Below, one piece after another: positions 11,465 to 21,490 of a DNA stretch of 34,665 nt (positions are counted from its first letter, which is position 1; each line of letters begins with the position of its first letter). Where the stretch lies: NCBI GenBank assembly GCA_002633005.1, contig NMRA01000690.1, positions 1 through 34,665 on the forward strand, in the 5' to 3' direction. The notes beneath the pieces were generated by a model that was not told where the DNA came from, ran no database searches, and worked only from the letters and a program-made list of their open reading frames with translations. The DNA comes from Phoronis australis. Taxonomy: Eukaryota; Phoronida; Phoronidae. The position numbers and the translations under genes are program-made.

Positions 11465-11860
11465 CTACTGAAACCGACAACAATGGCCGCAAAAACGGTG
11501 CATTTAGCGGGACTTAGAAAAAATTCAAAGGCCTACTGTATTTCTGAAACCGGTAACAATGGCCGATAAAGGGTGAGTTTCTCAGGAATTCTATTTTTTA
11601 AATTCAAAGGCCAGCCCGGGGACGTAGCCGTGGACTGCATCGGGCGATCGAGAGGTCACACTGGAGCTTCCACACCGGCCAGCTTGCGCTAATTTCAATT
11701 TCGGGATGTATGATTGCCGAGGTTGATTCAATGTCCTCGGCCGAGCGGCAGGATTTGGCTGTCCCCTCCCACTCCCCTCCCCCCGCTTCGCAAACTGAGA
11801 CGTCTATCAGAAGCCGACAACAATGGCCGACGATAAACAGTGCTTTTCTCGAAAGTGGGT
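11465..11860 (+). repeat. three diverged copies of a ~75-bp repeat
   Basis: CTGAAACCGACAACAATGGC (start about 11467), CTGAAACCGGTAACAATGGC (about 11544) and CAGAAGCCGACAACAATGGC (about 11808) each start a similar unit. The first two continue in parallel through an AAATTCAAAGGCC segment (about 11522 and 11599) and form a head-to-tail pair; the third is ~265 bp on and diverges sooner. The shared ACAATGGCCG resembles a YY1 site but is not an exact match. Confidence 0.5.
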
Positions 11861-12630
11861 GTCTGAATCTGAACGGGTATATCTTCTATCATTACCTTGG
11901 TAGCTAAACCTTATTGCATCTACGTCACTCAACCACAACAATATACATGTACGTAAGGTGGTACTGAATAGTTAGGCTGTGGCCACGGCCAATTTGCACT
12001 GCCACAATATTAAAATTTTGGGGTAGGCCAAGTTTGGGGGCATTTTGTGGGTGGGCATTGCATGTACAGTAGGCACAGTGAATGCGGTTTGTTTGTATTT
12101 GTGAACATGCTGAGAATGAAAAAAGGCCACTTTCTCCGCGGCTGTAGCTGCACTCTTCTTCAAGATGGTGACCCCCTGTTGCAATTGTGAATTGCTGTGT
12201 AGCAACTGAGAAATTGGCCGCCATTTCAGGTAGCCCTCAAACAAGCCAGATTTAAAAACAAACTAGTGGGTTGACAGTACTTTTGTACCACATTTTTAGA
12301 ATAGGTAGGAAATTTGCTTTCGCAATCTAATGTTGGCTTTAGTATAGCATCGGCAGGGAAGTGGTGATTTTAGGGTGAAAAGTGCCGATTTTGCATTTTT
12401 TGCCCTTATTTTTCTTAGTTCAGCTTGGTTTCCACTGGGAATGAAAGGGTCAAAAATACAAGAAAGTACGAAGTTTCTGCGCTCATCTGTAGGGCTTGTG
12501 ATGTGAAATGACTCAAAACTTTTCTTTATTTTCATGCAGTTTTTGACAGAGTGAACAAAGGGTGAAGAGTCCATTGACGTGTGTTCTGATAGCCAAATCC
12601 CTATGAGAACTGTTCAGTGCCTCCTAAGCC
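11861..12630. other. non-coding stretch with YY1-like words
   Basis: Overlapping minus-strand ORFs (11925-12244) and another at 12296-12574 show no recognisable domain. AAGATGGTG near 12163 and GCCGCCATTTC near 12216 resemble YY1 sites in opposite orientations. No gene is called. Confidence 0.3.
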
Positions 12631-12717
12631 ATAGACCTAATTCACGCGGCGGACATTAAAATCCAAAGCGAGGCTCACTACGATAAACAAAGCGAAAGTT
12701 GACATTGCCTGAGTTAA

Positions 12718-13026
12718 ATGGCCGGTCTTTCGAGTCCAACCTGGATATTAAATCTTAAAAATGTGTCGACAATTAACCACAAAGACGTAGAAAAATACAT
12801 TAGAGAACAAGTTAATGCACCAAAGAGATGTCTGACGAAAGGGTATAATTTTTTGGAAAACTATTTTCGAAACATGAAAAGTAAATATGACCAAATTGCG
12901 GCGATCGTAGTGTTACGGATTAGGTATTATGCTGAATGCAGGGTTACCTATCTTCTTGAAATTAAGTTGTTGATAAAATGCTTTCTACACGAACCAGGTT
13001 ATCTGCTCGTATTGTTGACGAGTTGA
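12718..13026 (+). pseudogene. inward-facing ORF at one end of the left transposon copy
   Basis: A 102-codon ORF starts with MAGLSSPTWILNLKNV, 87 bp inside the transposon end. The central part (KDVEKYIREQV, then KGYNFLENYFRNMKSK) loosely recalls the segment before the SWIM zinc finger in invertebrate proteins with YqaJ-like nuclease domains; I do not regard that as established. Near 12923 there is a possible donor (TTAG|GTATTA), after which the frame looks non-coding, so the true exon may end there. The corresponding exon in the right copy (about 22858 down to 22590, minus) keeps the sequence but has stops. Probably a relic of an element-encoded gene. Confidence 0.4.
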
Positions 13027-13949
13027 ACTGAGATATATTCGACAGTGGTGGCTCATCGCATTTTGCTGTCATGTGCAAGTAGTCACATCTGGTTTAATTA
13101 GTTGATGAAGAATATTAATATCAAGCATAGCCTGATCCTGGTGAGGTAGGGACTATACCGGGACCAACAGCTGATTTGTCATTGATCTGATAGAATAATT
13201 GATGTTATTAAATATATTTTAATTAAAATAAAAGACAGGCTCGTGATTGAAAATAAAAATTATTTGACCATCAATTCTGCTTTCTTGGTTTTAATAATTC
13301 TTACGTCTATTTCATGTATTAGGTTTCAAATTATGAATCTGGACCAAGTTGAATTTTAAAATTAAATCACCTATTTCATTCGTCCAAAGCATAACCTCGT
13401 TTTAGAACTCGATTCAGTTAACTGGACAGAGCAATCATAGTTATCATGTTTCCAGGAGCCTCGTTCATCCGAGGCCGGGGAACTGAGGTGCCTGTGCCTT
13501 CTGAGAGAAGATTTTTTGGCTTTTCGCTGAGTGAGGGGAAAACTCTACCTCCTGATCACCATCAATAGCACTCCCGCCGAGTGCAAGCTCCCATAGGCTC
13601 TGCCTCAATTTAAAGTAGCATTTTGTGCTCTTTCAAATTGTCACCTGTGTGGTTACAGGTGATTTGAACTTTGGATCGAGAGAAATTTTCAGTCACTAGG
13701 GGAATGTTTAGGCCTCGTGGGGGAATTTCGCGTGATTTTCAATATTTTTGAGAGGGAAATAGGGCCGATATTTGGCCCCAAAATCGAGGGATTGAGGGAC
13801 CTGTCCTTTTTGGAAAGAAAAATGCATCATGTTTCAACCCGTAGTCATGAGCCTGGCTGGCCGAATATTCTCCGGTCGTTGCTATCGATGCTTGACAACC
13901 GAGATGCGACAATATATGATATAAACTTTTCGAAAACATTTATAAATTT

Positions 13950-14095
13950 TACACGGACATATTTTCCTTCGTCGTGGCGTATGTAAACGACCCAGAGCTT
14001 CCGAATCTCAACGTCCCTAGGGATTGTAAAGCAGACAGTTGAGTGTCGGTATTTTTTCTAGCCGTTCGAGCAACGCGATCCTACACTACTGTGCC
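13950..14095 (-). pseudogene. degenerate THAP-like zinc finger exon, left copy
   Basis: Read on the minus strand inward from the right end of the left copy, one frame gives GSRCSNG, a stop, then KKYRHSTVCFTIPRDVEI followed by RKLWVVYIRHDEGKYVRVKF. The layout C-SN, then F-x-IP-(R/K)D, then RK-W-x-IR-x-DEG, matches the start of a THAP domain (typically CxxxCSNR ... FPKD ... RRKxWxxAIRRD). The first cysteine is replaced by Val in this copy but present in the right copy (CTPGCSNS). The terminal C-x2-H part is not recognisable. THAP domains bind DNA in P-type transposases and host proteins. This copy is non-functional because of the stop. Confidence 0.5.
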
Positions 14096-14167
14096 GATAA
14101 GGTAACAGAGCTTTCGTGGCGAGCCTCGTTTTGGAACGCGCCTCCTGTCGGCGTGAATTGAGTGTAT

Positions 14168-16520
14168 AGAACTCAGTACATGAATAAACTAATTCTACTT
14201 GAGCGTTGATGTACAGTCTAAAGATCTACCGTGTACGTCATTTCCTAAAATAAAAAGCGAACATGGTTTCTCTTTACTCGCAGTGTTTGTATTTCCTTTT
14301 CCGGGTTTTAAACACGTCGTGTGATTATAAGGTCATTCCAAAGAACAATTCATTTTAAATATCCCGCTTTTCCAATTAACGACTTTTCAATATTTCTGTT
14401 TTGACAAAATAATGGGCACGGAAGAGCGAAGTGAAGGTTTAATCTATTTCTTTAATTGCTAGTGCTTGTTGGTCTTAAAATTGGAGAATTGGAAAAGAAG
14501 ATACTAAACAAATTAATCTGGGCGGTATAGAGTGTTAAAACTGCTAATATTGTTCAAGTATTGAATGTAGATTCGGAACAAACGAGCTACACGCGAAATT
14601 ATAATGGCATAGAGAGCAAAATTAATTTGCAATTGATTTTTAGAAAGTTAAATGACATGAAGCAACATCCGGTATTACTGAGAGCGGCTTTTATGCAAAT
14701 AGCACTGATCAAATTTCGTTCCTGGAGAGTAAGTGCTGTCGAACTTTAAGAGGAATGTTACCTTTTTGGAGGCGTTTCTGTTAAATTGACATATCGTTTA
14801 TTCTAAAATGTTCACTATTTTGAATCTTAATAGTCGATTTCTTGAAACACAAAATGTCTGGAAAACACAAGTGCTCGATGCAGATGGGGAAGATATCGCT
14901 GAAATCGACCAAAACGCAACTCACCGAGATTTGGAGTGCATAACACTGTACAGTGCTTAGAAAGAGTCAGGTCTTGACCCACTCTTGGGGAATTCAGATA
15001 ACGAGCTAGAATGTTCAAATTTGTATTGCCAGGATATAGTATACATGTAAAATTGTGAGGCAAGGGTGAATAGCGAAAATCAATTCGATTTAAAGAGTAT
15101 ACAAATGTTAATGTGTAAAATCAAAAAGTGCAAAAATCAAGCTAGCAATGCTGCTGGTATCAGCGTATTTGTGAAAGAATGTTTGGTCAAGTACTGTGAT
15201 TTCACTCGTCGGGTTATTCTGAAGTGCGACAAAATGGTGTTTGTTAAATTTACACAAAGAACAAGTGATCATGTATTTTGTCCACCTACACACAGAAGGC
15301 TGAAACTGTTACTCCACCGAAGAAACATTTGGCATACACTGTATTACTACTTCGAAATGAGTGGCTAAATTAATGTTCTGTGTATTATATAACGTTTATC
15401 TGTTGTGATTTCAATTCTCGCGTGGTAATTTGAAAGACTTAATATCCGAAGAGATAGTTCAGGCTACCTCCCCGCTGTTCAGAGAGAAACAAGTGATTGC
15501 GTAATTAGTAGCTTTGGAAAGAGCTTGGTGATTTGGAGGTTTCCTGTGAAATTTATTTAAACATTATGAACCGTAAAAGTAAAGATGACTGCGAACGGTT
15601 TTGTTATGCATGACGACGGTGGGACGTTGTTGATTATTTATCGGTCACAAAGTTACAGATATCTATGAGCATATAATAAATTACAAAATAGATTTATTTG
15701 ATCTGTCTGACCGTTTAGCGATAGTTTGTACCTTAACACCAGGTGTCAATTTTCAGTTCTGCTATCTGTTGGCCTCAGAAACTCTTCGTCAAGTGTCAAC
15801 CCGTCTGAGAAAATAATGTGTTCCGCGGAGCAGGTACTCTACTACAAGACATACTTCATTGAGTCAGACTGTTTCCGTGATTTTCATGATGAATTTTATC
15901 ATTTAATTAAAAAGGATTTGATGGATGAATCTGCTCCATTTGTTCGGATTTGCTTCTTCAAATATGCTCCCAAAACTAGTATTCAATCTCATTAGTTTAC
16001 AGAAGGGAAAATAAGTAAATTCAACGGTTTTGATAATTTCACTATAAAAATCTGCCTGTGATTTACACTTTAAAAGCGCAACTCCGTGGTATAATGACTG
16101 AGATAAGTGAAAGGAACCATGCGCAGCACTGAGTCTTCGTCTTAAATAACTCATAAAACAATCAGAAAAATTAAAACTGTCCAGTAAGTATGATGTAGTC
16201 CAGGTGAAGAGGTTTAATTTTTCTGATTATGAACTTTCCTGGATGGGTGAAGAATTACATTTCAAGAACTCCTAAATGTGCACTTTGGCGATCTGCTAAA
16301 TCAATAAAACAAGATTAGAGAAAATGTACAAAATAATATTGATGATGTACGCTCACATTTTGGTAACCACTGCTGTGAAAGTAGCGTTATTCACCAAATA
16401 ATAAAACATCATTATCAAATATTAGGTAAACCTTCCCAATGTGCCTTCTCGCCGTAATCCAAAGGCAGCTTACGACACTTTGTGTGACTTGGACAAAGAC
16501 GCAAGACATTCACGAGTAAA
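14168..16520. other. non-coding stretch between transposon copies
   Basis: ORFs at 14561-14749, 14827-15063, 15066-15368 and 15726-15995 are all under 101 codons. None has a domain that I recognise. The 15726 frame starts after a possible acceptor (TTTTCAG near 15757) but has no partner exon. One TACATGTA lies at 15042-15049. Confidence 0.35.
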
Positions 16521-16524
16521 CTAT

Positions 16525-16710
16525 AGTGAGATCACGTGCATCTGTTGTAGTGCATGGCAAAATCTAGTGAAGACTTGCGTGATCTCACTTTTCTTGCAAG
16601 AAATTTGTTCTACGGAACGTGGATAGCGTTCCTTAGACCAACTTCCTTTCGAGAAAAGTATCTCTCGAAAAACCTTGCAAAATCTGGCGAATACAAGGGG
16701 AATGTTCCGT
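16525..16710. repeat. nested inverted and direct repeats
   Basis: AGTGAGATCACG (16525-16536) and CGTGATCTCACT (16578-16589) form perfect 12-bp inverted arms around 41 bp. TACGGAAC (about 16611) pairs with GTTCCGTA (about 16704). TTTCGAGA and TCTCGAAA form a third small hairpin near 16647-16670. GCAAAATCT followed by a similar sequence occurs in direct orientation at about 16557 and 16677. Together they look like a small decayed foldback element. Confidence 0.5.
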
Positions 16711-17549
16711 AAGTAAACTGGAGCATACCAGCCTATCATTGTATAATGACGGCTACTGAAGTGATGGGAGTTGTAAAGCAGAAATAAGGGACTGAATTGA
16801 TGAAGTGGGCAGGATAAAATTCATTGGTCCCGGTCTATAAGCGGTGATTTCGCTACAAATGTAAGCTAACGGTTTTGATGTCTACGAAAGAAAACAAACT
16901 ATTTTCGTTCAAACAGATTAGATTTCCCACAGCAAGTGCCTCGTGAATTTCTTGATTTACGAAACCAAGGAGTGGAAACAACCCCATTGCTATCCGTCCA
17001 TGTACATGTAGCTGTGTTTAGAGGTGCAGCTATGAACCTGGTTCTCGGGACTGGGGTGTGGTCATTGTGCATAGAGCATTTCCGCTCGGTGTGTGAACTC
17101 TAGGATCATGGATCCTGAAATGCGTACCGTGGGTTTGGTGTCTGCTGGTCTGGGATCGTAGCTGGAGTTTAGGGGGTGGTCATGGAATTGCTTCCACGCC
17201 ATGGGAACGAGCCTGAGAAATTCAAACGGGCTCGGTTTTTGAGATGACCTCAGTGTGAAGGCAAAATTGTAGTTACGCAAGTACAGTAGGCCTAACATGC
17301 TCAAATGTCGTCACAGTATGCAAATTAAAGAGATTCACGGTGAGCACCTCTAAGCTGCTACAGAAAACAAGCAGAGATATTGCTTGTCATTCGGAACACC
17401 TCTGGTGTTTTCGTGGTATCATGGAAGCTTCGGCAATGCCGAGGGGAGGGGGTGATGCGAAGCTGAAGGAAGTGAACCAAACACGGACTGCAGGAGTTGA
17501 CGCAATCGTCGATGTAATCGATACCCTACTCACATGAAAGGCAAATAAT
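16711..17549. other. non-coding stretch
   Basis: ORFs at 17062-17304 and 17340-17537 have no recognisable content. One TACATGTA lies at 17003-17010. Nothing else can be supported. Confidence 0.35.
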
Positions 17550-17686
17550 ATGGGCGGCGCAGCCCTAAAAAGTGGGGCTATAGCCCCCAGCACCCCTGTG
17601 GTGCAATTCTCACAGACCATGGGCGGAGTAGCACTGAAAAAAGTTGCGGGCTATAGCCCCCCAGCCCCCTATGGTGCGCCGCCCAT
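17550..17686. mobile_element. GGGCGGCGC-ended miniature element with two tandem units
   Basis: The ends ATGGGCGGCGCA (from 17550) and TGCGCCGCCCAT (to 17686) are inverted repeats. Internally the element is two head-to-tail units, 17550-17618 and 17619-17686. Each begins ATGGGCGG, contains the palindrome GGGCTATAGCCCCC and ends with a TGGTGC word. The flanks give no clear target duplication. GC content is sharply higher than in the neighbours. Confidence 0.6.
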
Positions 17687-17939
17687 GAATAACTGTACTT
17701 TACGCGACGTTAGGGCGTGTTTAACTTTATCCATTGGGTAACACGATCGATCCCTGGAAATGAACAAAAAAAGAAAAATTCCATTTTTGTGGATGTAGCT
17801 TGTGGCAGTGTTCAAGGTAGTTTTTTGGGATGTGGCTTCTTGACTAATTTCCTTCACATACACGGATTTCTCATACGAGTCCTTAACGGATCGCCAAATC
17901 TCAAGCATCCATAAACAACGTGTTGCAAAGCGCAATAAC

Positions 17940-18085
17940 TCGCAGTGTAGCGTGGTTGATAAGTGCCCCCTTTCTTTACTCGAGGTCGTGGGTTCGAGTC
18001 CCACCAGGTCACACTGCTAAACCCTTGAGCCAAAAAGTGTCTAGCTCCTCAGCTCGGTTTTAAGCATATAATAATAAAGCAAAAG
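17940..18085 (+). repeat. tRNA-derived SINE-like sequence
   Basis: An A-box-like TAGCGTGGTTGATAAG (17948-17963) is followed by the B box GGTTCGAGTCC (17991-18001) inside a perfect T-arm (GTGGG, loop, CCCAC). The anticodon and acceptor stems are poor, so a working tRNA is unlikely. After the tRNA-like head an unrelated tail runs to an A/T-rich end (ATAATAATAAAGC near 18068), the usual SINE plan. Confidence 0.55.
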
Positions 18086-18606
18086 AATAGTTCCAGGCGA
18101 TTAATGCAATGGGCCCACACGCGAGGCCTGGGCACGTCTGGTACAACGTGTATCAGACCGCCTGCAATTGGAAAATATGGGTAAAAGGAGAAGCAATTTT
18201 TGATATGTCAAAAAGTCCTCCAGCGATCGTCCACGGATTGATTTATCCGTAAATGACACGCAAAGGATCACAAACTGCTCATAACAAGACGTAACCTTTC
18301 GAAAACTGCTCGTACCTAAGAATCCTTAAGTGACTCTTAATGATTTAGCAATATATCTGTGTGTAGTTTACGGACAGCTGACAATCCTTCAGTTTCAGCG
18401 GAAAGCATTTTGGTGAAGTTAAGAGCATTACGAAGGTAATTGAAAAAGTACAGGTATCATGAGTTAAATTTAGCTCGCAGAGGAGGACCCAAACCCCGGT
18501 GGGGGTGCGATCGCACCAGTCGCACACACCCCCACCCACCTCCTGGGTATGGGGATGTGTTCCAGGTGTATGTGTACATGTACCTATCGAACGCCAGAAC
18601 AGCTCA
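18086..18606. other. non-coding stretch
   Basis: One CGTAAATGA word (18248-18256) and one TACATGTA (18575-18582). A C-rich tract near 18519-18545 is low complexity. No gene is visible. Confidence 0.35.
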
Positions 18607-18611
18607 GTATT

Positions 18612-18911
18612 CAGGGGCGTATCCAGGATTTTAAGTTAGGGGTGCCAGGGCACAGGAATAACCAGAATTTCGCTACATGCGCGCGCCAAGCCTAAAATGT
18701 AGGAATGAAGGGTCTTGAATTTTTGGGTTTGCGGACCTTATTACTAAAAAAGGTAAACAGGGGTTTTTCAAGACCTATGCGTTGTGCTTTCACCCCACGA
18801 GCTCCCTGGATGCGCGCGTATGCTAGTTCGCACCCCGAACTGCGAAATGGTATCAGGGAGAATTTTAGTGGGGGCTATGGCCCCCTTGTCCCCCCCCTGA
18901 ATCCGCCACTG
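18612..18911 (+). mobile_element. hAT-like MITE, 300 bp, with 5-bp target duplication
   Basis: Starts CAGGGGCGTATCCAGG and ends CCCTGAATCCGCCACTG; read inward, the ends are CAGGGGCG-ATCCAGG and CAGTGGCGGATTCAGGG, a hAT-style terminal inverted repeat. The element is bracketed by an exact 5-bp direct repeat, GTATT (18607-18611 and 18912-18916). Two relatives in the window also have 5-bp duplications, which fits the hAT5-type clade rather than the usual 8 bp. It has no coding capacity. Confidence 0.75.
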
Positions 18912-18916
18912 GTATT

Positions 18917-19847
18917 TGACAAAATATGTCAGCAGAGCAGATTTTGAATGAACAAATGTCTTATTTGCTGTTGGTATCGGTGGTGAAACAAGACTTGTCG
19001 TGCACTCGACATGCGGTTACTAGCGAAACACCTTTACTATAGGCGTGAACGGGAGACCTGAGCAGCAGGAAATGCAAATATGAAAGATGCTGAGGGCTTT
19101 TACGCTGAAACTCAAGTTTCCAAAAGTTGGAGAAGATCGTCAACGTATTAGTTGTAGTCCTGTGTGTGTACATGTACAGTAGGAATTCTGATGCTTGACC
19201 CCGAGTACGTGACAATTCATGAGTAACTTACTGACGCATCTAGGACGTTGTAAGGAGGGAGGTGGGGGTGGTAGGCAAATTTTTCGTCGTGACTGTAGGG
19301 GGCTTATGCAATCCATTTATTTTATTTGTTTGCAGGTCCTTTGGTGAAATTCTCCTATATAAGTTTGTTATTTTGATTTCGGTTGCTTTTCTCAAAACAT
19401 TTTGCAGTAGGCAGTTTTCGGGACTTTGGATTTTCGTTAATAAACAGGACTTTTCATTTTGTGAAGTGTGTAATTTCTCCCGGTTGCATACACAGAAATA
19501 ATGCCGGTCTTTTTGATGAAGCCGCCGTCAAAAGTTGTCAAACATTAAACAATTTCCTTGTTTGCACTCAATTCAGGAAGTAACAAAAACCATTCGCATA
19601 ATAGATTGTTCTTCGAGGATAAAAGCAGTAATCGGAAAAGACCCCATACGAAAAAAAAATGTTATTTCCAAACAGAGGATTATTGGTTCTATTTTACATG
19701 TTCTATACAAAGGAAACAACAACTCTTTCAATTTAAAACTTTTTTAACACGTTTCATCAAAATGGTGTCAAATTTGTCGCGTTTAGTGATTTTTATTTAT
19801 TATTGCAAATCAAGGCACTTTCTGCAAATAACCGTCTGTTCGATCGG
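18917..19847. other. non-coding stretch
   Basis: Overlapping ORFs at 19262-19890 are low in recognisable content, and several are shadows in adjacent frames. One TACATGTA lies at 19169-19176. No repeat is defined. Confidence 0.35.
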
Positions 19848-19959
19848 ACCGGAAGGAAGTTTGGCGCGAGTAACCACCGACAGTGTATAAAACAGAGAGC
19901 CTGGACTCAAATCTCTCATTTCCACCAAGGTATAAGGTTGAGCCGTCTCTTGGGTAAGT
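19848..19959 (+). promoter_or_regulatory. candidate RNA polymerase II promoter with short first exon
   Basis: Ordered elements: ETS-type ACCGGAAGG (19848-19856), E2F-type TTTGGCGC (19860-19867), TATAAAAC (19886-19893), an initiator matching YYANWYY (TCATTTC, 19916-19922, with A at 19918, 32 bp from the TATA start) and a strong splice donor, GG|GTAAGT (intron from 19954). The implied first exon is 36 nt with no ATG, so it would be 5' UTR. The target is unknown: a good acceptor (CTTTTTCAG, ending 20079) leads only into tRNA-like sequence, while another candidate (TATTTTCAG, ending 24432) lies just before the secreted-peptide gene. A transposon LTR is less likely, as no LTR ends are seen. Confidence 0.4.
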
Positions 19960-20084
19960 AAAATGTTTTGAAGATATTTGTTCCAAGTACTTATATGTTA
20001 CTAAGTAATTCTTACTTCATAAGATGCAGAACTCGGTGTTTTTTATATTACGAGATGTGTATTAATATATCTTTTTCAGTATGC

Positions 20085-20127
20085 ACGGTTAGCTGGAGGT
20101 CCTGGGTTCGAGTCCCGGTCGGGGGCA
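20085..20127 (+). repeat. tRNA 3'-half-like fragment
   Basis: GGTTCGAGTCC (20105-20115) with flanking CTGGG and CCCGG resembles a tRNA T-arm. The D-arm and anticodon arm expected upstream are missing, so it is a SINE or tRNA fragment, not a tRNA gene. Confidence 0.45.
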
Positions 20128-20156
20128 AAAATCTTTTCGGACTTGTATTCATTAGG

Positions 20157-20185
20157 TCACGTGATGTGACCAAAAAGATGGCGGG
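20157..20185 (+). promoter_or_regulatory. E-box palindrome beside a YY1-like site
   Basis: TCACGTGA (20157-20164) is followed 10 bp later by AAGATGGCGGG (20175-20185), which fits the YY1 consensus except at its last base. In animals both sites occur in TATA-less promoters. The ATG within the YY1-like site opens only three codons, so it is not a coding start. Confidence 0.3.
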
Positions 20186-20951
20186 TTGAAAGGGATCAAC
20201 TATTTCCAACATATTACGAGATATCAACTACCAACCCATGCTGTCTGTCAAAAACGACTTCTTATTTAGGCCACGTACCGTTATCAAGTGGTCTCAAATT
20301 GTAACTAAGTCATAATAGGTGCGATGTTTGGACTTCGAAAGAGCTGACAGTTAGTTATGTTTTCAAACCAAGATAATAAACTTCCAGTTCAAGGGCTACT
20401 TCGGGGCTGAGTAAAGAACAACCCATATGCAGTTTATATAACGACAATGGTCTAAATCGGAAATTGTTTTTGGCAGAAAACACAGGTCAAATGCCGCGTT
20501 TGAAGGAAAAAAAACGAATTATTAGTTCTTAATGAGGCCAGAGATCGCATTTAAACTGAGTAAATAAGTCAATTTCACTTCTATAGCGGCAGGTTATAGA
20601 GCTTTTGATGAGAAAGAAAAGATTTTATGTCGCTTTAAAGTTGCCTGGAACGCAATAAACAGAGTCGTTTTGCAATATTCAAAGTGGTTCTGTGCCACTG
20701 AAACAGAATTTAACCTGCTCTCCGGGTATTTTAGGGTTTGTTCGTGAAGAATTTTAATTTCTGTTGATTCAAAGCATTTTCCTTTGGTTTCAAATTTAAA
20801 AAAAAACAATCTGGCAACTGCTCGCCACTTCGTCGATTTTTCTCCCACAAGGCAAAAAACGTCTCCGGGTATGGCAAGACATGGATATAACATAGTTCCA
20901 TTACATGGAAATGTGACTTTTGACCTCACACGACTTCAAACAACTGACTAT
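20186..20951. other. non-coding stretch
   Basis: A 111-codon minus-strand ORF (20594-20929) shows no domain that I recognise and no splice support. Nothing else can be supported. Confidence 0.35.
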
Positions 20952-21032
20952 ATAGACCCTATTTACGCCCACAGGAGGCGCGTTCCGAAACGAGGCTCGC
21001 TACGATAGCTCTCAGTGGTGGCTTATCCGCGT

Positions 21033-21200
21033 AGTTGTACTCCGGGTTGCTCGAACAGCTAGAAAAAAGCGGACACTCAACTGTCTGTTTTACAATCCCT
21101 AAGGACATTGGAATGCGGAAGCGTTTGGTCCTTGCCATACGCCGCGACGAAAGAAAATATGTCCGTGTAAAATTTAAACTTTTTTCGAATCATAATTTAT
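21033..21200 (+). pseudogene. degenerate THAP-like zinc finger exon, right copy
   Basis: The frame reads CTPGCSNS, a stop and KKADTQ; after a 1-nt shift relative to the left copy it continues STVCFTIPKDIGMRK, RLVLAIRRDERKYVRVKF. CxxxC-SN, IPKD and AIRRDE are the recognisable landmarks of a THAP domain N-terminal half. The distal C-x2-H residues cannot be placed. It begins about 80 bp inside the transposon end and points inward, mirroring the left copy. Confidence 0.55.
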
Positions 21201-21490
21201 CACATCTCGGATGCCGCCATAGCAACGAGGACCGGAGAATCTTCGGCCAGCCAGACTGTGGGTTGAAGCGCGATGCCTTTTTCTTTACAAAAAGGACAGG
21301 GCCCTGAATCACTCAATTTTGGGGCCAAATAACCGCCCTATTCCCCTCTCAAAAATATTGAAAAAATCACGCGAAATTCCGGGCCCCTGACAAGGCCTGC
21401 CTATTCCCTTCGTGATTGAAAATTTCTCTCCAACGGTTCAACTGAAATCACCTGTGACCACAGAGGTGACAATTTGAAAAAGTACAAAAC

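Larger units (their letters stand above)
12631..14167 (+). mobile_element. DNA transposon, left inverted copy (~1.54 kb)
   Basis: This interval is the reverse complement of 20952-22938 over its whole length, once two nested insertions are removed from the latter. Outer ends are ATAGACCTAATTCACGC here and, on the other strand, ATACACTCAATTCACGC at 14167 inward: an imperfect ~17-bp terminal inverted repeat. About 38 bp further in, both ends carry a shared subterminal word, CGAGGCTC(A/G)C(T/C)ACGA. Likely non-autonomous or decayed, as no transposase catalytic region fits in 1.5 kb. TA flanks both ends in each copy, so a TA duplication is possible but not proven. The THAP-like exon suggests a P- or Kolobok-type origin; this is inference. 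Confidence 0.75.

Noticed and set aside
13717-13986. 89-codon plus-strand ORF
   Set aside because: It is a non-conserved frame in the transposon; the THAP-like exon lies on the other strand just beyond it and the right copy does not preserve this frame.
17669-18004. 111-codon minus-strand ORF beginning GLEPTTSSKERG
   Set aside because: This is a readthrough of the tRNA-like B-box region and not a protein gene.
17945-18015. Functional tRNA gene
   Set aside because: The T-arm is perfect but no acceptor stem or sensible anticodon arm can be formed.
19886-20127. LTR promoter and primer-binding site of a retrovirus-like element
   Set aside because: No paired LTR, no TG...CA ends and the tRNA-like segment has the sense of a tRNA gene, not of a primer-binding site.
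20178-20189. Translation start at AAGATGGCGGG (TISU-like)
   Set aside because: The frame ends after three codons and no donor allows escape.
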